In this document: in pieces, positions 24,361-35,602 of the stretch
How positions within the stretch are numbered: position 1 is the first letter of the stretch
Layout: every line of letters starts with the position of its first letter
Origin: Rehmannia glutinosa
Lineage: Eukaryota > Streptophyta > Magnoliopsida > Lamiales > Orobanchaceae
Assembly (NCBI GenBank): GCA_016081115.2
Contig: CM071930.1
Span: forward strand, 6,243,419-6,307,418
DNA length: 64,000 nt
Direction of reading: 5' to 3'
Notes under the pieces: model-generated
What the model was told of the DNA's origin: nothing
What the model saw: only the letters and a program-made list of their open reading frames with translations
The model's database searches: none
Made by a program: the position numbers and the translations under genes

Positions 24361-25185
24361 CTTGAATCAATGTGTGTCGTCCAAAGCTTGTGACACGTCT
24401 TTGGGCTCTATTTGCGAGATGAAGCATATGAACATGGCTTCTTGTTGAGTTCGGATCTTGTTTTGACACATTCTTTTATATCTCCAATGACAAGTTCGTG
24501 GATGGTCTCTCGGCCATCTTACATCGAGGTTGGAGTAAGTTAGTGGATTCAATCGACTTGCAATTTGTGTTCTTTGGGTCACTCTCTCGTAATCACTTAG
24601 CGCAAATTTTCCGGTTGTTTCGAGATTCGGCTATCTCATCTTCTTCGAATTGATAATTCCTTGGCTTCAAAGACATAGGGACTCTTACGTATGTTTGGAT
24701 GATTGACTTATCGGTGATTCTTCAATGTCTTCTCCATTTACATTTGGCTCATCGAATACCACATGAATGGATTTTCGCAACCATAGTTCTTTTGTTGAGT
24801 ACTGTAGGCTTTGCTTTCGGTGAGTATCCTAAGAAGATACCTTCATCGGCTTTAGCATCAAAAGCATTTAGATTGTCTTTGCCATTGTTGTGGATGAAGC
24901 ATTTACATCCAAATATTACGAAATATGCAACATTTGGTTTTCTTCAGTCCAAATCTCATAGGAGTCTTTGTGTTTTGTCACATTTTATCATACATCTGTT
25001 TTGGGTGTAGCAATTTGTGTTAATTGCTTCAGCCCAAAATCTTTTTGGTAACCTTGCTTCACTAACATGGTCTTCTGCTTCTTTTGAGAGTTCTGTTCTT
25101 CTTTCTCGCAACTCCATTCTCTTTGTGGAGTCCTTGCTGCGATGATAGTTCATGACCAATACCATTTTCAATACAATCCGAGTTA

Positions 25186-25620
25186 TTATTCCATTGACAA
25201 ACTCGGTTCCTCTGTCGATCTTATTTTGATAATGGTTTGGCTCTTCTCGTTTTGAATCCTCTTCATCATTTGTGGTAGTTTTTGTAGAGTTTCTTTCTTC
25301 TTACACATGAATATTGTCCATGTATATCTTGAGTAATCATCTACTACCACCAAGGTGTATTTCTTTCCACTTATCTTTGTTTGGTTCCCTTTGGGCCAAA
25401 TAGATCCATATAACGGATGCAATATTCTTGTTGAAGATTGGCATGTCTTTTCTTTGAATGAAGATTTGATTTGTTTTCTTTTCGACATGCATCACATATA
25501 CTCTCCTTCTTGTATGAATCGAACGGAAGTCCTTCCACAAGATTACTTCTTGCAAGCTTGTTAATCGTTTTGAAATTTAGATGACTCGACTTTTTGTGCC
25601 ACAACCAACTTGATTCATTT
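25186..25620 (-). pseudogene. Copia integrase, broken
   Basis: The 25371-25604 frame carries the pre-integrase zinc-binding segment: WHKKSSHLNFKTINKLA with the HH pair, then C-x2-C in CDACRKENK. The overlapping frame 25186-25488 carries the core beginning at KYTLVVVDDYSRYTWTIF, with a catalytic Asp in VDDYS. The rest of the core continues in frames down to about 24960. It inserts element DNA with the 5-bp duplication seen at the borders. Confidence 0.85.
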
Positions 25621-25965
25621 GTGCTCTTTGCTAGTAGACAAGTCTTTGGGTGTTGCGATCGACCAATCTACGACATACATATTCTTCTGCGTCTACATCC
25701 TTGCAAAGACAACTTCATTTGATTCAATATCCTTGATTTGGCATATACCCATGTTAAATCCAACATTGTAGCCCCAATCCGCGAGTTGGATCGATGCTTA
25801 GCGAGTTGAAGTTGAGTCCTTCAACATATGCAACGTCGTGATTTCTAATCCATTCCTCTTGATGGATCCAATGCCTCTTATTTCACCGGGGAGCTTCATT
25901 TCCTCCAAATATGACTTTTGCTCCTTTTACTTCCTTGAATTTTGATAGAATTTTCTTGTTTCTTG

Positions 25966-26100
25966 TCATGTGTCCGGGAAGCCCACTATCCATGTACCAG
26001 GTTCCTTGGCACTTTCGTTTGCATTCCTTGAACCTGCAATCAAGGAAATTAAGTTTTGGTACCCATACTTGTGCGGGTCCGAGGGGTTAGAATTGTAAGA
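25966..26100 (-). pseudogene. Copia protease active-site region, broken
   Basis: On the minus strand, Asp-Ser-Gly is encoded at 25982-25990 in a W-Y-M-D-S-G-x-P-G-H-M-T context. That matches the usual copia pattern W-x-x-DSG-x-x-x-HMT. The neighbouring frame reads through from the gag linker (SAKEPGTWIVGFPDT). It cleaves the Gag-Pol polyprotein. Confidence 0.65.
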
Positions 26101-26219
26101 TGATCCAACCAACTTATAGCCAAATGATTTGACTCTAAGGGGTTGCCATCTATCGAGTGCCATAATCATAATTAATCCTGGCAAATTGCTTGGGGATTCT
26201 AGGTTCATACAAATTGTCT

Positions 26220-27250
26220 CTTTTGTCCGTATGCCTGCATATGTGTTTTAGCAATTGCCTTTCTTGGGTAGTTGTGGTGTCTTTGAGTGTGGTGCCTAGT
26301 GCATAGGTGTCTTGATGAAAGCTCTTATACTTTTGGAATGGCCTTTCTTTGAGTTCTAGGCCTTTGCCATTTGGGCTTATATTCCATAAGTCTATCTTTG
26401 ATAGTTCACATTATTCCAATCAGCTTGGCTTGGATATTTTCTACCATTCCCATCATATGTATTTCTCTTATAGATTTTAAGGGTTTTGGTAGCTCTGCTT
26501 CTTCTTTACTGAGAATATTTTTGTTTGGAGTTTCTTTGAGGAACTCGGTTGAATCTCTTCTCATTTGTCATTTAGCCGCACTCAATCGCTGTTTTTCTTT
26601 TCCTTTATAACCAAGGCCAGTTTGCTTGTTATGGTGCTTTGGATTGAATGTGTGTGCAACATTTAGAGTTTTGGATTTTTCGGACTCTTCATGACTTGAA
26701 GATCCTTTTTCCAAAATTACTTTTGAGGTTTGACATAGCACAGAGGAATTAAATCCTTTGTCTTGTCTCCACATTCTCTTTGACTCATAATAAGATCATC
26801 CAATGATTTAGATGCCTTAGTGAATGAGGCAATAACATTTTTGAGGTCATTCTCCTCTTCTCTATAGCAGCAATTTCTGCTTTATTAATTTAGCATTTTC
26901 GGCCTTTAAACTTTCATTCTCATCAGCTATTTGACTTAGAGTACTCGGCTCCTTAGTCACTTTGAGTTTTGACTCTTGAGTAGGCTGTTTTCCTCATTTA
27001 ATAGTGTGTGTGAGGATTTAATGTGTTCAAAATCTTTCATCATTTTGCCTAATGAATCATAAAGATCAGTGGGTGACGAAGTGTGTGTGTCGCGTCACTA
27101 TCACTAGAGTCCGAGTTTGATGAGTTGGATTGTACCTCATCTTCTTGGTCGATTGATCTTGTTCCTTGGCCATCAAGCGGATCGGGCTTCTTCTTCGTGA
27201 GTCACTTGAGTAGTCGGCTTCCCACGCTATCCTGAATCATTTGTCTCTCT
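26220..27250 (-). pseudogene. Copia gag-pol linker region
   Basis: Between the knuckle and the protease there are only short minus-strand frames, such as 26568-26774 (MWRQDKGFNSSVLCQTSKVI). They resemble the variable Gag C-terminal linker of SIRE elements. A Ser/Glu-rich stretch near 27100-27170 is also part of this. No separate gene is indicated. Confidence 0.5.
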
Positions 27251-27254
27251 TGAC

Positions 27255-28400
27255 TTATTGTCTCAGCGATCTCTGCAGACCATCATTGCCTTTTTCTTTT
27301 CTTGTCTTCTTTCTCAAGACCTTTCTTTCTTCTTCATTCTGTATTTGTTGACTACGAGGATATGAGCAATCAATGGCATAGTGACCTGGTTGTCTACAGA
27401 TTCCAACATAGATATTGACCTTTTGATCGGCTCTTTCCATTCTTGAATTGTCAACCCTTTGATACTCAACTTTTTGATGATATGTTCTCTTGGTTGGCCT
27501 ATCTTCCCTTGATTTGGAGGGAGCCGAGTGTCTTCTCGGAAGATTCACCCTTTCCTCTCTTGTAGTTCTTATTGAAGAACTTGTTGAACCTCTTAACCAT
27601 CGGGGCTATTTTTCCGGATCAATGACTTTGACCTCGGCTCTCTTCCCATCTTTAACAATTTAAGCATTTGTTTTGGGTACAAATTGTCTCTTCCTGGTCT
27701 TTTCTTCTCGGCTCAAACTCGTAGGCTTTGAGGTCCGAGAATAGTTCATGGTTGGATGTCTTTGATAGGTCCATGGAATGTCTCAGTGCCATGACCTTCA
27801 TTTCCCATTCAGCTGGGAGACTTTTTAGGATCTTCATACACATTTCCTTCTGTGTATATTCCTTTCCAAGTGCGGATGGCTCATTTGTGATTTTCGTGAA
27901 CCGAGCATCCATTGATCCAGGTTCTCCCGAGATCATTTTGAAGTTCTCAAATTTCTTACAGATGCCGACCACGATAATTTGTTTTCTTTGATTTGCTCTG
28001 AGCCTTCACAAATCAATGTCAGCTTGTCCCAGATTTCTTTAGCCGTTTTACATGATTTGACTTTATTGAACATGGCTTTGTCCAGGGTTTTGTAAAGAAT
28101 GTCCTTGGCTACATTGTCCAGGTTGTATCTTTTTCTATCATCATTTGTCCACTCAGTTCTTGGTTTTTCAACCATGACTGGTCTGGGAGCAACATCCTCT
28201 TCTCCTTCAGCTGCAACTCTTAAATGCATTTGTGTTCACCTTTAAGATTTGCAGAGGCCCATCTTCTATCACTATCCACATCTCATCATGTAATGCTGAT
28301 AGATGAGCCTACATACGAATTTTCCAATCATCAAATTCTTCAATTGTAAACATAGGGATGCGTGTCAAATTTGCTTCCATGATAATACCTTTTAATGATA
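27255..28400 (-). pseudogene. Copia Gag with zinc knuckle, broken
   Basis: The start MEANLTRIPMFTIEEFDDWK (start codon near 28381) is typical of the SIRE-type Gag N-terminus. It continues at 27933-28229 (RKRYNLDNVAKDILYKTLDK, KSCKTAKEIWDKLTLICEG) and 27652-27972 (FTKITNEPSALGKEYTQKEM, ILKSLPAEWEMKVMALRHS). The frame 27255-27548 has a knuckle remnant, C-x4-GHYAIDC, with the first Cys changed. It forms the particle and binds RNA. Three or more frame changes are present. Confidence 0.85.
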
Positions 28401-28492
28401 AAAGGAGTTTTGAGAGTTTAAGTACTAAAGCAACCTTTGAAAAAGTTTGGAGATCTAGTTCAGTAACCAGTGCGGAGGGTTCAATGAACCAA

Positions 28493-28506
28493 CCGCTCTG
28501 ATACCA
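28493..28506 (-). promoter_or_regulatory. Copia primer-binding site (tRNA-Met)
   Basis: The minus strand reads TGGTATCAGAGCGG two bases after the LTR end ...CCTACA. It is the canonical initiator tRNA-Met complement and confirms the element's orientation. Confidence 0.92.
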
Positions 28507-28508
28507 CT

Positions 28509-30067
28509 TGTAGGTCCCAAGGGGTGTAAGTGTAAGGTTTAGAAGGGGGGGTTGAATAAACCTTACCAAATTTTGCTATTTAGTCCTTTTTAAATATTCA
28601 GAGTTGATACTACACAGCTGTGTCCTTAATGGACAGTCAATTTAGTCACTCAGTAGAGTTAATCTCTCAACAGACTCAATCGAGTGTTGATGGAATAACT
28701 CGGATGTTGGCTCTAAATTAACTCGATTGTGGTTTTGTTTTTTGGAAGACTTAACACCCTTAAGTTTGATTAAGCAAGAGTTTAGTGCTTGGTTTAGTAC
28801 ATAAATTATCAAGTGGATAGCAAATTTATCGTGAGATATAAGCGATTAAAAAACGCGGGAATTAAAATCTTTGAAATGTAAATGACACGGTGAAATTTTT
28901 ATAGAGGTTCGAAGATGGGGTAATTCTTCTACTCCTCTCTTCTCCAACTCCTGGAGGAATCCACTAGGTAATGATCGAGTTTACAAAGTGGTAAGTCCGG
29001 ATACAAGTCTTGATCACACCGGTGACTTGATCCTTTGGGACTCGATCGGAGACGCCTTGATCACTCGGTGGCTTCTCAAATGCGACTCGAGCTTCTTCAT
29101 AGGGCATTTGCGCTTTGCTACTACTGACTCACTTGCTCAAGCTCTTTGGATTTGATCACGAAGCCCTCCAAAAGCTTAAGACTTGGTTCGATCTTGAACC
29201 TTCCTATAATCCTTCGTGGAATGTAGACCCCTTGTTTTGAGTAGTTTCTCTTCAAGCGATTGAAGTTATCTTTCCTTCACGGTGAGTGTTGGATTGATGT
29301 TCTTCGTAGTTTAGGCTTGAGGATTGAGAATGTTTTGATTTTCTAATAATTGCTTGAACGTCTTTGGTTCGGTCTATCTCTTGTGTCACTTGTCTCTCTA
29401 TTTCTCAATTAAACTCCTCGGCCTTTTATAGTGATCTTTCAAAAATTTGCCCGTTGAAGAGATAGACTAATTTTTTGAAAGTCACTTGCGTCGTTAGCTT
29501 GTCTTGTTGCGATCCTTGGAATTGCCATTTCCTCGTATGAATTGTTCTTTCACCTTTTCGAGTTCGACACGGTGTAGTGCTTCCCATTCGTTCATTCCAT
29601 TTGCACGCTCGGGACCGAGCACTCGAGAAAGGTGGTATGGATATATTACTTGTTTAAGTAAATCTCTTGATTTACGTGCAACGGATCTTTTACGATTATC
29701 TCGACTTGATTGCATTTCCTTGCTTTCCCCAGGTGACTTAGAGTCGCCTTCCAATCATGGATGACTCTTGTCACTTCAACTTGAGACTTGGCTTTTCTCG
29801 AGTTGACTTGACTCGATACTCCACTTAGCCGCATCTCGCTTCTTGATAGAGTTCCGTCTACTCTTCTTTGCCATACTCATTGTCTCACAGCAGAGTCTTC
29901 CTTCCAGTCTTCAGTTGTCTTCTTGCATTTTAGGGCGTAGCTGACTTAACTCAGCTTGGCCAGCTCTAATTGTTACAAAGCATTTTACAACAAGAATTGG
30001 GGTGCCAACTTTCTATTCTAAGTTTTACATGGCATTCATCAAAATATAAACAATAAAATTCCTAACA
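28509..30067 (-). repeat. Copia 5' LTR (element sense)
   Basis: This is the partner of 16038-17590, with the same TG...CA ends, 1559 bp against 1553. It should hold the promoter for the minus-strand transcript. CWG-to-CG changes appear here at sites that are CAG/CTG in the other LTR, and the reverse also occurs near its end. Confidence 0.92.
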
Positions 30068-30072
30068 CAGAT

Positions 30073-30864
30073 GCTACACCAAATTAAAATAAAAAAATCT
30101 ATAGGATTCTCTTCAAATATAAATATAGATTCAGGCGCGTAGATAAGGGGACCACTCCAAATTTTTTTGTCCCGTTTTTTGTATAGAATAAAAAATTATA
30201 TACATTTTTTTAAGGGTAAAAAATAGTTGAGCTAGGGGAAAAAAATATGAGCTAAGGTACGGCCTAGCTATGCCCCTGTATATATTCATATATGTGTGTG
30301 TGTGTGTGTGAGGAAACACGTGGGAAGGGTTCTCTGATGTATAGGAAGACAACATGGTGGATTGTGGTGATACTTAGACCTGTCCTACCCCGGCCGTGGT
30401 CACGGAGCGAGGTGACCCAAACAAGGTGTACTAGGCGGGTCGTGAATAGTGCTGGTCAATTGTCATGTCTAATTTTAGTGATCGTGTCCCAGACTCACAA
30501 CATATCTAGACCTAGACCCAGAATAGACCCACTAGACACCTTGACTCATGTTATAATATAGTATTAAAATAATTTTATTAAAATAAGAGTTTTACTAATT
30601 GATTAAGAAAAAAGTAAACATATTTTGTCTAAATACATTATCATTAAAAAAACACAATAAATAATTAATAAAAAATTAAATGAGTCGAAGTTGGATATAA
30701 TCGGGCCTAAAATGGAAAATCTAGACCCAAATCGAATTCATTTATGTACACTATCAAAAACCCCTTAAATGGAGTGGATCGCTCCAACCCGGACATATGT
30801 CCATCCTACTTGTGCAATCTTTTTTTTTTTTTTTTTGAAAATACTTATGCATTCTTTTTGGGTC
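30073..30864. other. Intergenic DNA with a (TG)n microsatellite
   Basis: No gene is supported. A (TG)n run of about 10 repeats lies at 30292-30310. A T-run of about 18 lies near 30820-30836, just before the fold-back element. Confidence 0.5.
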
Positions 30865-32427
30865 TATAATAAAGGAAAAATTGCAAAAATGGTCCTGTAT
30901 ATTTTGGGTAGTTGCAAAATTGGTCCTCTTCGATTAAGTATTAATTAGGCTTAGTTGGCAAGATTAATCACCTCTTTGCCACCATAGTTCAAAAAAATTG
31001 CAAAATTGGTCATACATAAAAGGTACTTTCTGATTTGATTTTCACAAAATTGGTCCTATATGTATTAAAATGCCCTTAAATTGAGATCATTTTACCAAAA
31101 CTTGAAAAAAATATGGGGAAATAACAATTTTAACAAAAATAAATCTTAGATTTTAACAAAATAATGTATATTGAAATAACAAATTATTTTAATAATTAAA
31201 GTAATAGTAATAAGTATTTTATAATTAAATCTTAAATAACGACATACTAGAAAATAAAATAATCATTTAAACTAACCTATTATTTTTTTTGAACATTAAT
31301 TAATTAACAAGCATTCATCTATCTTCTCCTACTTGAACATCTCCGTTATTTCTTTTAAAAAAAGATTAATGGAAAATTATTACTGAAAAAATCCCTTTTT
31401 TTTAAAAAAAGTCCCTTTGATTCAAATAATATTTCTTAGTTTAATGGAAATTTATTTCTAAAAACTAATTATTTAATGTCTAATTAGCAAACACTGGCCT
31501 ATCTTCTCCCTTTTATTTTTTTAAATATTATTTAAAAATCCAGAAATCAATCCCTTTGTTTAAAAAATAAATCGATCATGTATACATTCAAGTAACAGAA
31601 TATGTCAATGCTTGTTAATTAGGGACTAATTATTAGTCTTAAAAAATTAATAGGTTAGTTTAGATGATTATTTTATTTTTATAATTGAGTTTCTTAAAAC
31701 TGAAGTATTAAAGATTTCAAAATAAAAAACTTAAGTATCTCTTATTTTAATTATTCAAATAATTTATTAATTTACTTTTTATTATTTTATTTTTATTAAA
31801 ATAATTATTTCTCATAATCTTCCTACAATCCTTTTAATTTTATTTTTTTCTGTTGTTTAAATTCACGTAAATATATGTTCAATGATACAATAGGTGAACA
31901 CTTGTTAACTGTAAATTATTGTTCAAAAGAAATTAATGGGTTAGTTTAGATGATTATATTGTTTTCATAATTTAGTTTCTTTAAATTTTAGTTATTAAAT
32001 AATTTGTCACTATTCTCTTAATTATGCGAAATCATTTGTTTGTTTACTTACAATATTTTATTAAAAAAACTGAGATTGTTTTTTCAAGTTTTGGAAAAAA
32101 TGTTCTCAATTTAAGTACATTGTAATACATATAGGATTAATTTGCAAAAATCAAATCGGAAAGTACCTTTTTTGCGACACCCCCAAACATACGGGACCAA
32201 TTTTATAATTTTTTAGAACCATATTGGCAAAGAGGTGATTAGTCTTGCTAACTAAGCCTAATTAAGACTTAATCCGTCGGAAAAATCAAAATTGGGTGTG
32301 AATTGTCCTTAATTTGAGATAAAATCATATATATAGGACCAACTTTGCAGAAAGATAATCGGAGAGGACTAGTTCTGCAACTACCCAAAACATACAGGAC
32401 CATTTTTGCAATTTTCCCTATAATAAA
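30865..32427. mobile_element. Fold-back MULE with long inverted arms
   Basis: The 9-bp TATAATAAA at 30865-30873 and 32419-32427 flanks an element of 1545 bp. The left end starts GGAAAAATTGCAAAAATGGT, and the right end in reverse complement starts GGGAAAATTGCAAAAATGGT. The similarity continues for hundreds of bases (CCTGTATRTTTTGGGTAGTT and the GGCTTAGTTGGCAAGA block). A further block near 31235-31330 is inverted at 31605-31690 and repeated again at about 31910-31975, so most of the element can form one large hairpin. There is no coding frame. Confidence 0.85.
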
Positions 32428-33345
32428 TGTTGAGAAATTGCCGGCAACACCTCAATTTTTGGGGGAAAAAAATCACTATTTACACTCCTATCACACGAAC
32501 TCCTTATTTGACTTTTTTACCTTCATGCATATTTTTTGGTTACTTTTATCGTTTTTTCGATTTTTATTGTTTATGTATTGCTTTATATGTTATATTTGTT
32601 GTTTCGATGTTACTTATATTTGTTTCTTGCTTATTTCTATGTTGTTTCGATGTTTCAATACAACTTTTAATTATTTTTTGCGCTCTTTTATATTCATGTG
32701 CCGTTTCATATATTGTTTATGTTGTTTTTTGGTTGTTTCTATACTCTCTTTTAGTGTTGTTCTAATGTTTCTTGTTGTTTCCATGTAGTTTTCAATAATT
32801 TCTAAGATTATTTACCTAGAATAAGATTCTTCACTAGATATTCCAATGCAGTTTTTACCATTTTTAAACTTCTTTTAATTGTTCATGTGATGTTTTCAAT
32901 GCATTAGATCAAAATTTGATTTTTTTTATTCATGTTGTTTCTATATTATTTTCAATTTGTTTGGTTTTAATATGTGTTGTTTTATGTGCATATTTTTCTT
33001 GATTTCTTATAAGATTTTGAGTATAAAATTGATTATTTAACTGGGGCAGAAATTATGTTTTCACTGAAATTTTATTAGATAAAACATATTTGAAACATGT
33101 TCGAAATAACCTTAAAACAACAACATAAAAAATCCAGAAAAATTGGTAGGAGCGTAAACTTGTCCAAAAAGCGTGGGATCGTAAAAGTATCCAAAAGATA
33201 TCCAAAAGCGTAAAAAATTATCATTTTCTCTGGAAAAATGTGGGACAATAGTGTCCTTAACCCATAAATGTTTAATGGGTTTGCTTGCTCTAGATTCATA
33301 CGAGGATGTAAGTTGCTTACATAAAAAAGAGTTAGAATATAAATT
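32428..33345. repeat. T-rich region with degenerate TTGTTTCGATGTT words
   Basis: From about 32590 to 32990, words such as GTTGTTTCGATGTT, GTTGTTTCTAT and GTTGTTTCCATG recur irregularly. The ends of the region (GGGGGAAAAAAATCACTATT near 32459, and AGAGAAAATGATAATTTTTT in reverse complement near 33229) are loosely inverted. It may be a decayed MULE, but no target duplication was found. The long frame 32345-32788 is a by-product of the T-rich bias. Confidence 0.35.
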
Positions 33346-33352
33346 TGATCTT

Positions 33353-33533
33353 CTATTTCAATATCGTGTTTCATCTTCTATTCCACCCAACAGATGATTG
33401 ACAAGTGTACAACACTTGTCATATTAATTTTCAAACATAAATCAAATATAAATTGTGGGGGTTTAATATGATAAGTGTCTATCATCTCTAAGGTGGAATA
33501 GAAAATGAAACACAACTTTAGAATAGAAAATTC
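33353..33533. mobile_element. Small MITE-like hairpin
   Basis: The left arm (TTCTATTTCAATATCGTGTT...CTTCTATTCCACC...) and the right arm in reverse complement (TTCTATTCTAAAGTTGTGTT...TTTTCTATTCCACC...) match over about 70 bases, including GATGATxGACA. The loop is about 40 bp. I could not define a target duplication. The GGAATAGAAAAT word returns near 34285-34315, perhaps from a second, poorer copy. Confidence 0.5.
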
Positions 33534-33539
33534 CATTTG

Positions 33540-34836
33540 TTGGAATGTGGGCCCATTGTGTTTTTTGGACTCTATACACAAACCTGGTATATTTGTGTGT
33601 GTGTGTGTGTCTCTGGGCTATTCGTTATACATTGTTTTGTTGCAACTTGCAATGGGAAGAAATTAAGGAAAATTTAACTTGAATTTTTCATCCCACAAAT
33701 ATGTACATATCATTTTCAGTGTATAGGATATTATAAGTGCATAAAAAAGTTAAAAATTTGATGTTTTACTATAATGCCCTACGGAATACAGAAGAAAAAT
33801 TGTTGTTGAATGATTATTTAAAGTGATCATACTGATTCGGCACTTTAAAAATATATTTATCACTGTCTTAAGGAATCTAATTTACAAATATTGTTATAAT
33901 AATATACATTTAGGAGTCTTCAGCATGAGCATAAGGAAATAGACAACAAAATTTTGGTTTCCTAACTGTAGGGTATGATAAAACTGATCCCATAAAAATC
34001 ATATTTTACACACTAAACACCCACACACTAAACATGACATGTAATGGTGCATGGTACACCAAGTGTAGTGCTCCATGTGTATAGTATCTACAAAAACCAT
34101 ATACACACATGTATATATATTGTATTCCATACAAAAAAAAAGTCTTCATCGTTTTGTTTCTCTGTACATGGGATTGAGATTTTCTATCCACATTCATATT
34201 ACATGTATTGGACGAGTGATACATGTACAAAGTGATGTCATAATTGTACACGTGTGATTCATCGATATGGCCAAATAGGAAGTAGAATAGAAAACGTGGA
34301 ATAGAAAATCTGAATTCTTTCATGCTTTGTATTCCCTTTAGTCATAACAAGAAAATCTTATTGAATAACCATCCCATTAAGGATAATTTGATCTAATTAC
34401 AAAAAGATCAGTTAATTTTCAAAATTACAAAAATACCCATGAGGTTTAAGTATCCCTGAGGGTTGATTCAGTGTAAAATTAAGGGGTAAACTATAATATT
34501 TCTATAAGTACGATGGGGGATTTTGAAATTCTTTTGCTTATGAATGGAAAAATAATAGACAAAACAAAACCTGATTATTGTTATTTTGAAAATTAGCTTG
34601 TTTTTTTTAATTAGTTCAAACCTCATGGTACATTTTGTATTTAAACCCTAATGTGTTCAACTGCCCATTTTCAAGAACTTGGACAATAATTTGAGGTGCT
34701 CTCCTTTTTGGTAGTATTTTGGCCCAAAGCAAACAAGTGTGCACTAGTTAATATTTTCGTTGACCCAATCATTTGTTTTGTTTCATAAAATATAATAATA
34801 TATATTAATTAAAATAAAATTTAGGTGATATATATA
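33540..34836. other. Intergenic DNA without a gene
   Basis: The region is AT-rich. It includes a (TG)n run near 33594-33611, a GGAATAGAAAAT remnant near 34285 and a (TA)n run at the edge of the next element. No coding frame is supported. Confidence 0.5.
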
Positions 34837-35278
34837 TATATATAAGAGCAAATGGGGCAAATTACCCACTTGAGATAGGTGATTGAGTTTTTTGACATGT
34901 AGGATAAAAAACATAGTTTTCTACCCACTTTTGATGTTCTTTTACCACAATACCCTTGAGGCTTTAAATGCAAGCCTTTAATATGTGTTTTTCTCTCTTG
35001 AAATTAAATACTCCCAATACATAACATACGTGAACTGTGAACACACCCTTCTTTTTGCTCTTCATTTTTTCTCTCTCTCTCTCTTTCTTCTTCACAAAAT
35101 ATCAAGAAGTTATTTTTGTGGGCTTTCATCAACAAAATCGCACCAAAAAATCGAATAACAAGGTAATGTTCTTCTCCTCCTAATTAGTTAACCTTGTTTA
35201 AATCGTTCAAGACCAATATATTTGCAAAATATGTGTAGTGGTTTGTGAAAGGAAAAATTTTTCGCATTTATGAAAACA

Positions 35279-35545
35279 ATGCACGATATCGTGTCATAGA
35301 GTTGCACGATATCGTGCCTCATATATTAGACACGATATATCGTGCCCTTTATTAGACACGATATATCGTGCTGTATATTAGGTACGATATCGTGCCAATG
35401 TATATTAGACACGATATCGTACCTAATATATAGGGCACAATATATCGTGTCTAATATACGGGGGCACGATATATCATGCCTCAACGAAAAAGGGCATGAT
35501 ATCGTGCCTCAACGAAAAAGGGCACGATATATCGTGCCCCAGTAA
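35279..35545. repeat. Palindrome array 1, GCACGATAT(AT)CGTGC
   Basis: About ten copies of a 14-18 bp palindrome, GCACGATATCGTGC or the form with two more bases at the centre (GCACGATATATCGTGC), recur every 25-30 bases. Spacers are different and AT-rich (TATATTAGA-like, then CTCAACGAAAAAGG). It sits between the left terminus and the transposase start, so it may lie in the promoter or leader. Confidence 0.85.
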
Positions 35546-35602
35546 AAAACAGGCGCCTTTTATGTGTTCTTGCATTTATCAATATTTTTTCTTTGTATAT
35601 AG

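Larger units (their letters stand above)
16033..30072 (-). mobile_element. Complete Ty1/copia retrotransposon, SIRE/Maximus type
   Basis: The element occupies 16038-30067 (14.0 kb), flanked by a perfect CAGAT duplication (16033-16037 and 30068-30072). It has two LTRs of about 1.55 kb with TG...CA ends, a tRNA-Met primer site, a polypurine tract, gag, then protease-integrase-RT-RNase H in copia order, all on the minus strand. About 5 kb of extra sequence lies between RNase H and the 3' LTR. Long LTRs, large size and a third ORF region fit the SIRE/Maximus lineage. LTR differences are concentrated at CAG/CTG sites, so the real divergence may be small and the insertion young. Confidence 0.9.

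Noticed and set aside
32345..32788. 147-codon frame rich in Phe, Leu and Cys, resembling a membrane protein
   Set aside because: The sequence is a T-rich field of degenerate TTGTTTCGATG words; the frame arises from base composition, begins inside the MULE arm and has no recognisable domain.
32459..33250. Another complete MULE
   Set aside because: The ends are only loosely inverted and no 9-bp duplication could be found.
35342..35545. Frame with repeated HDIVP/RYIVPQ peptides
   Set aside because: It is a translation of the palindrome array; the same repeats read open on both strands.
35279..35545. CRISPR-like array
   Set aside because: Repeats are short palindromes with irregular AT spacers in a plant MULE; there are no cas genes and the context is not prokaryotic.
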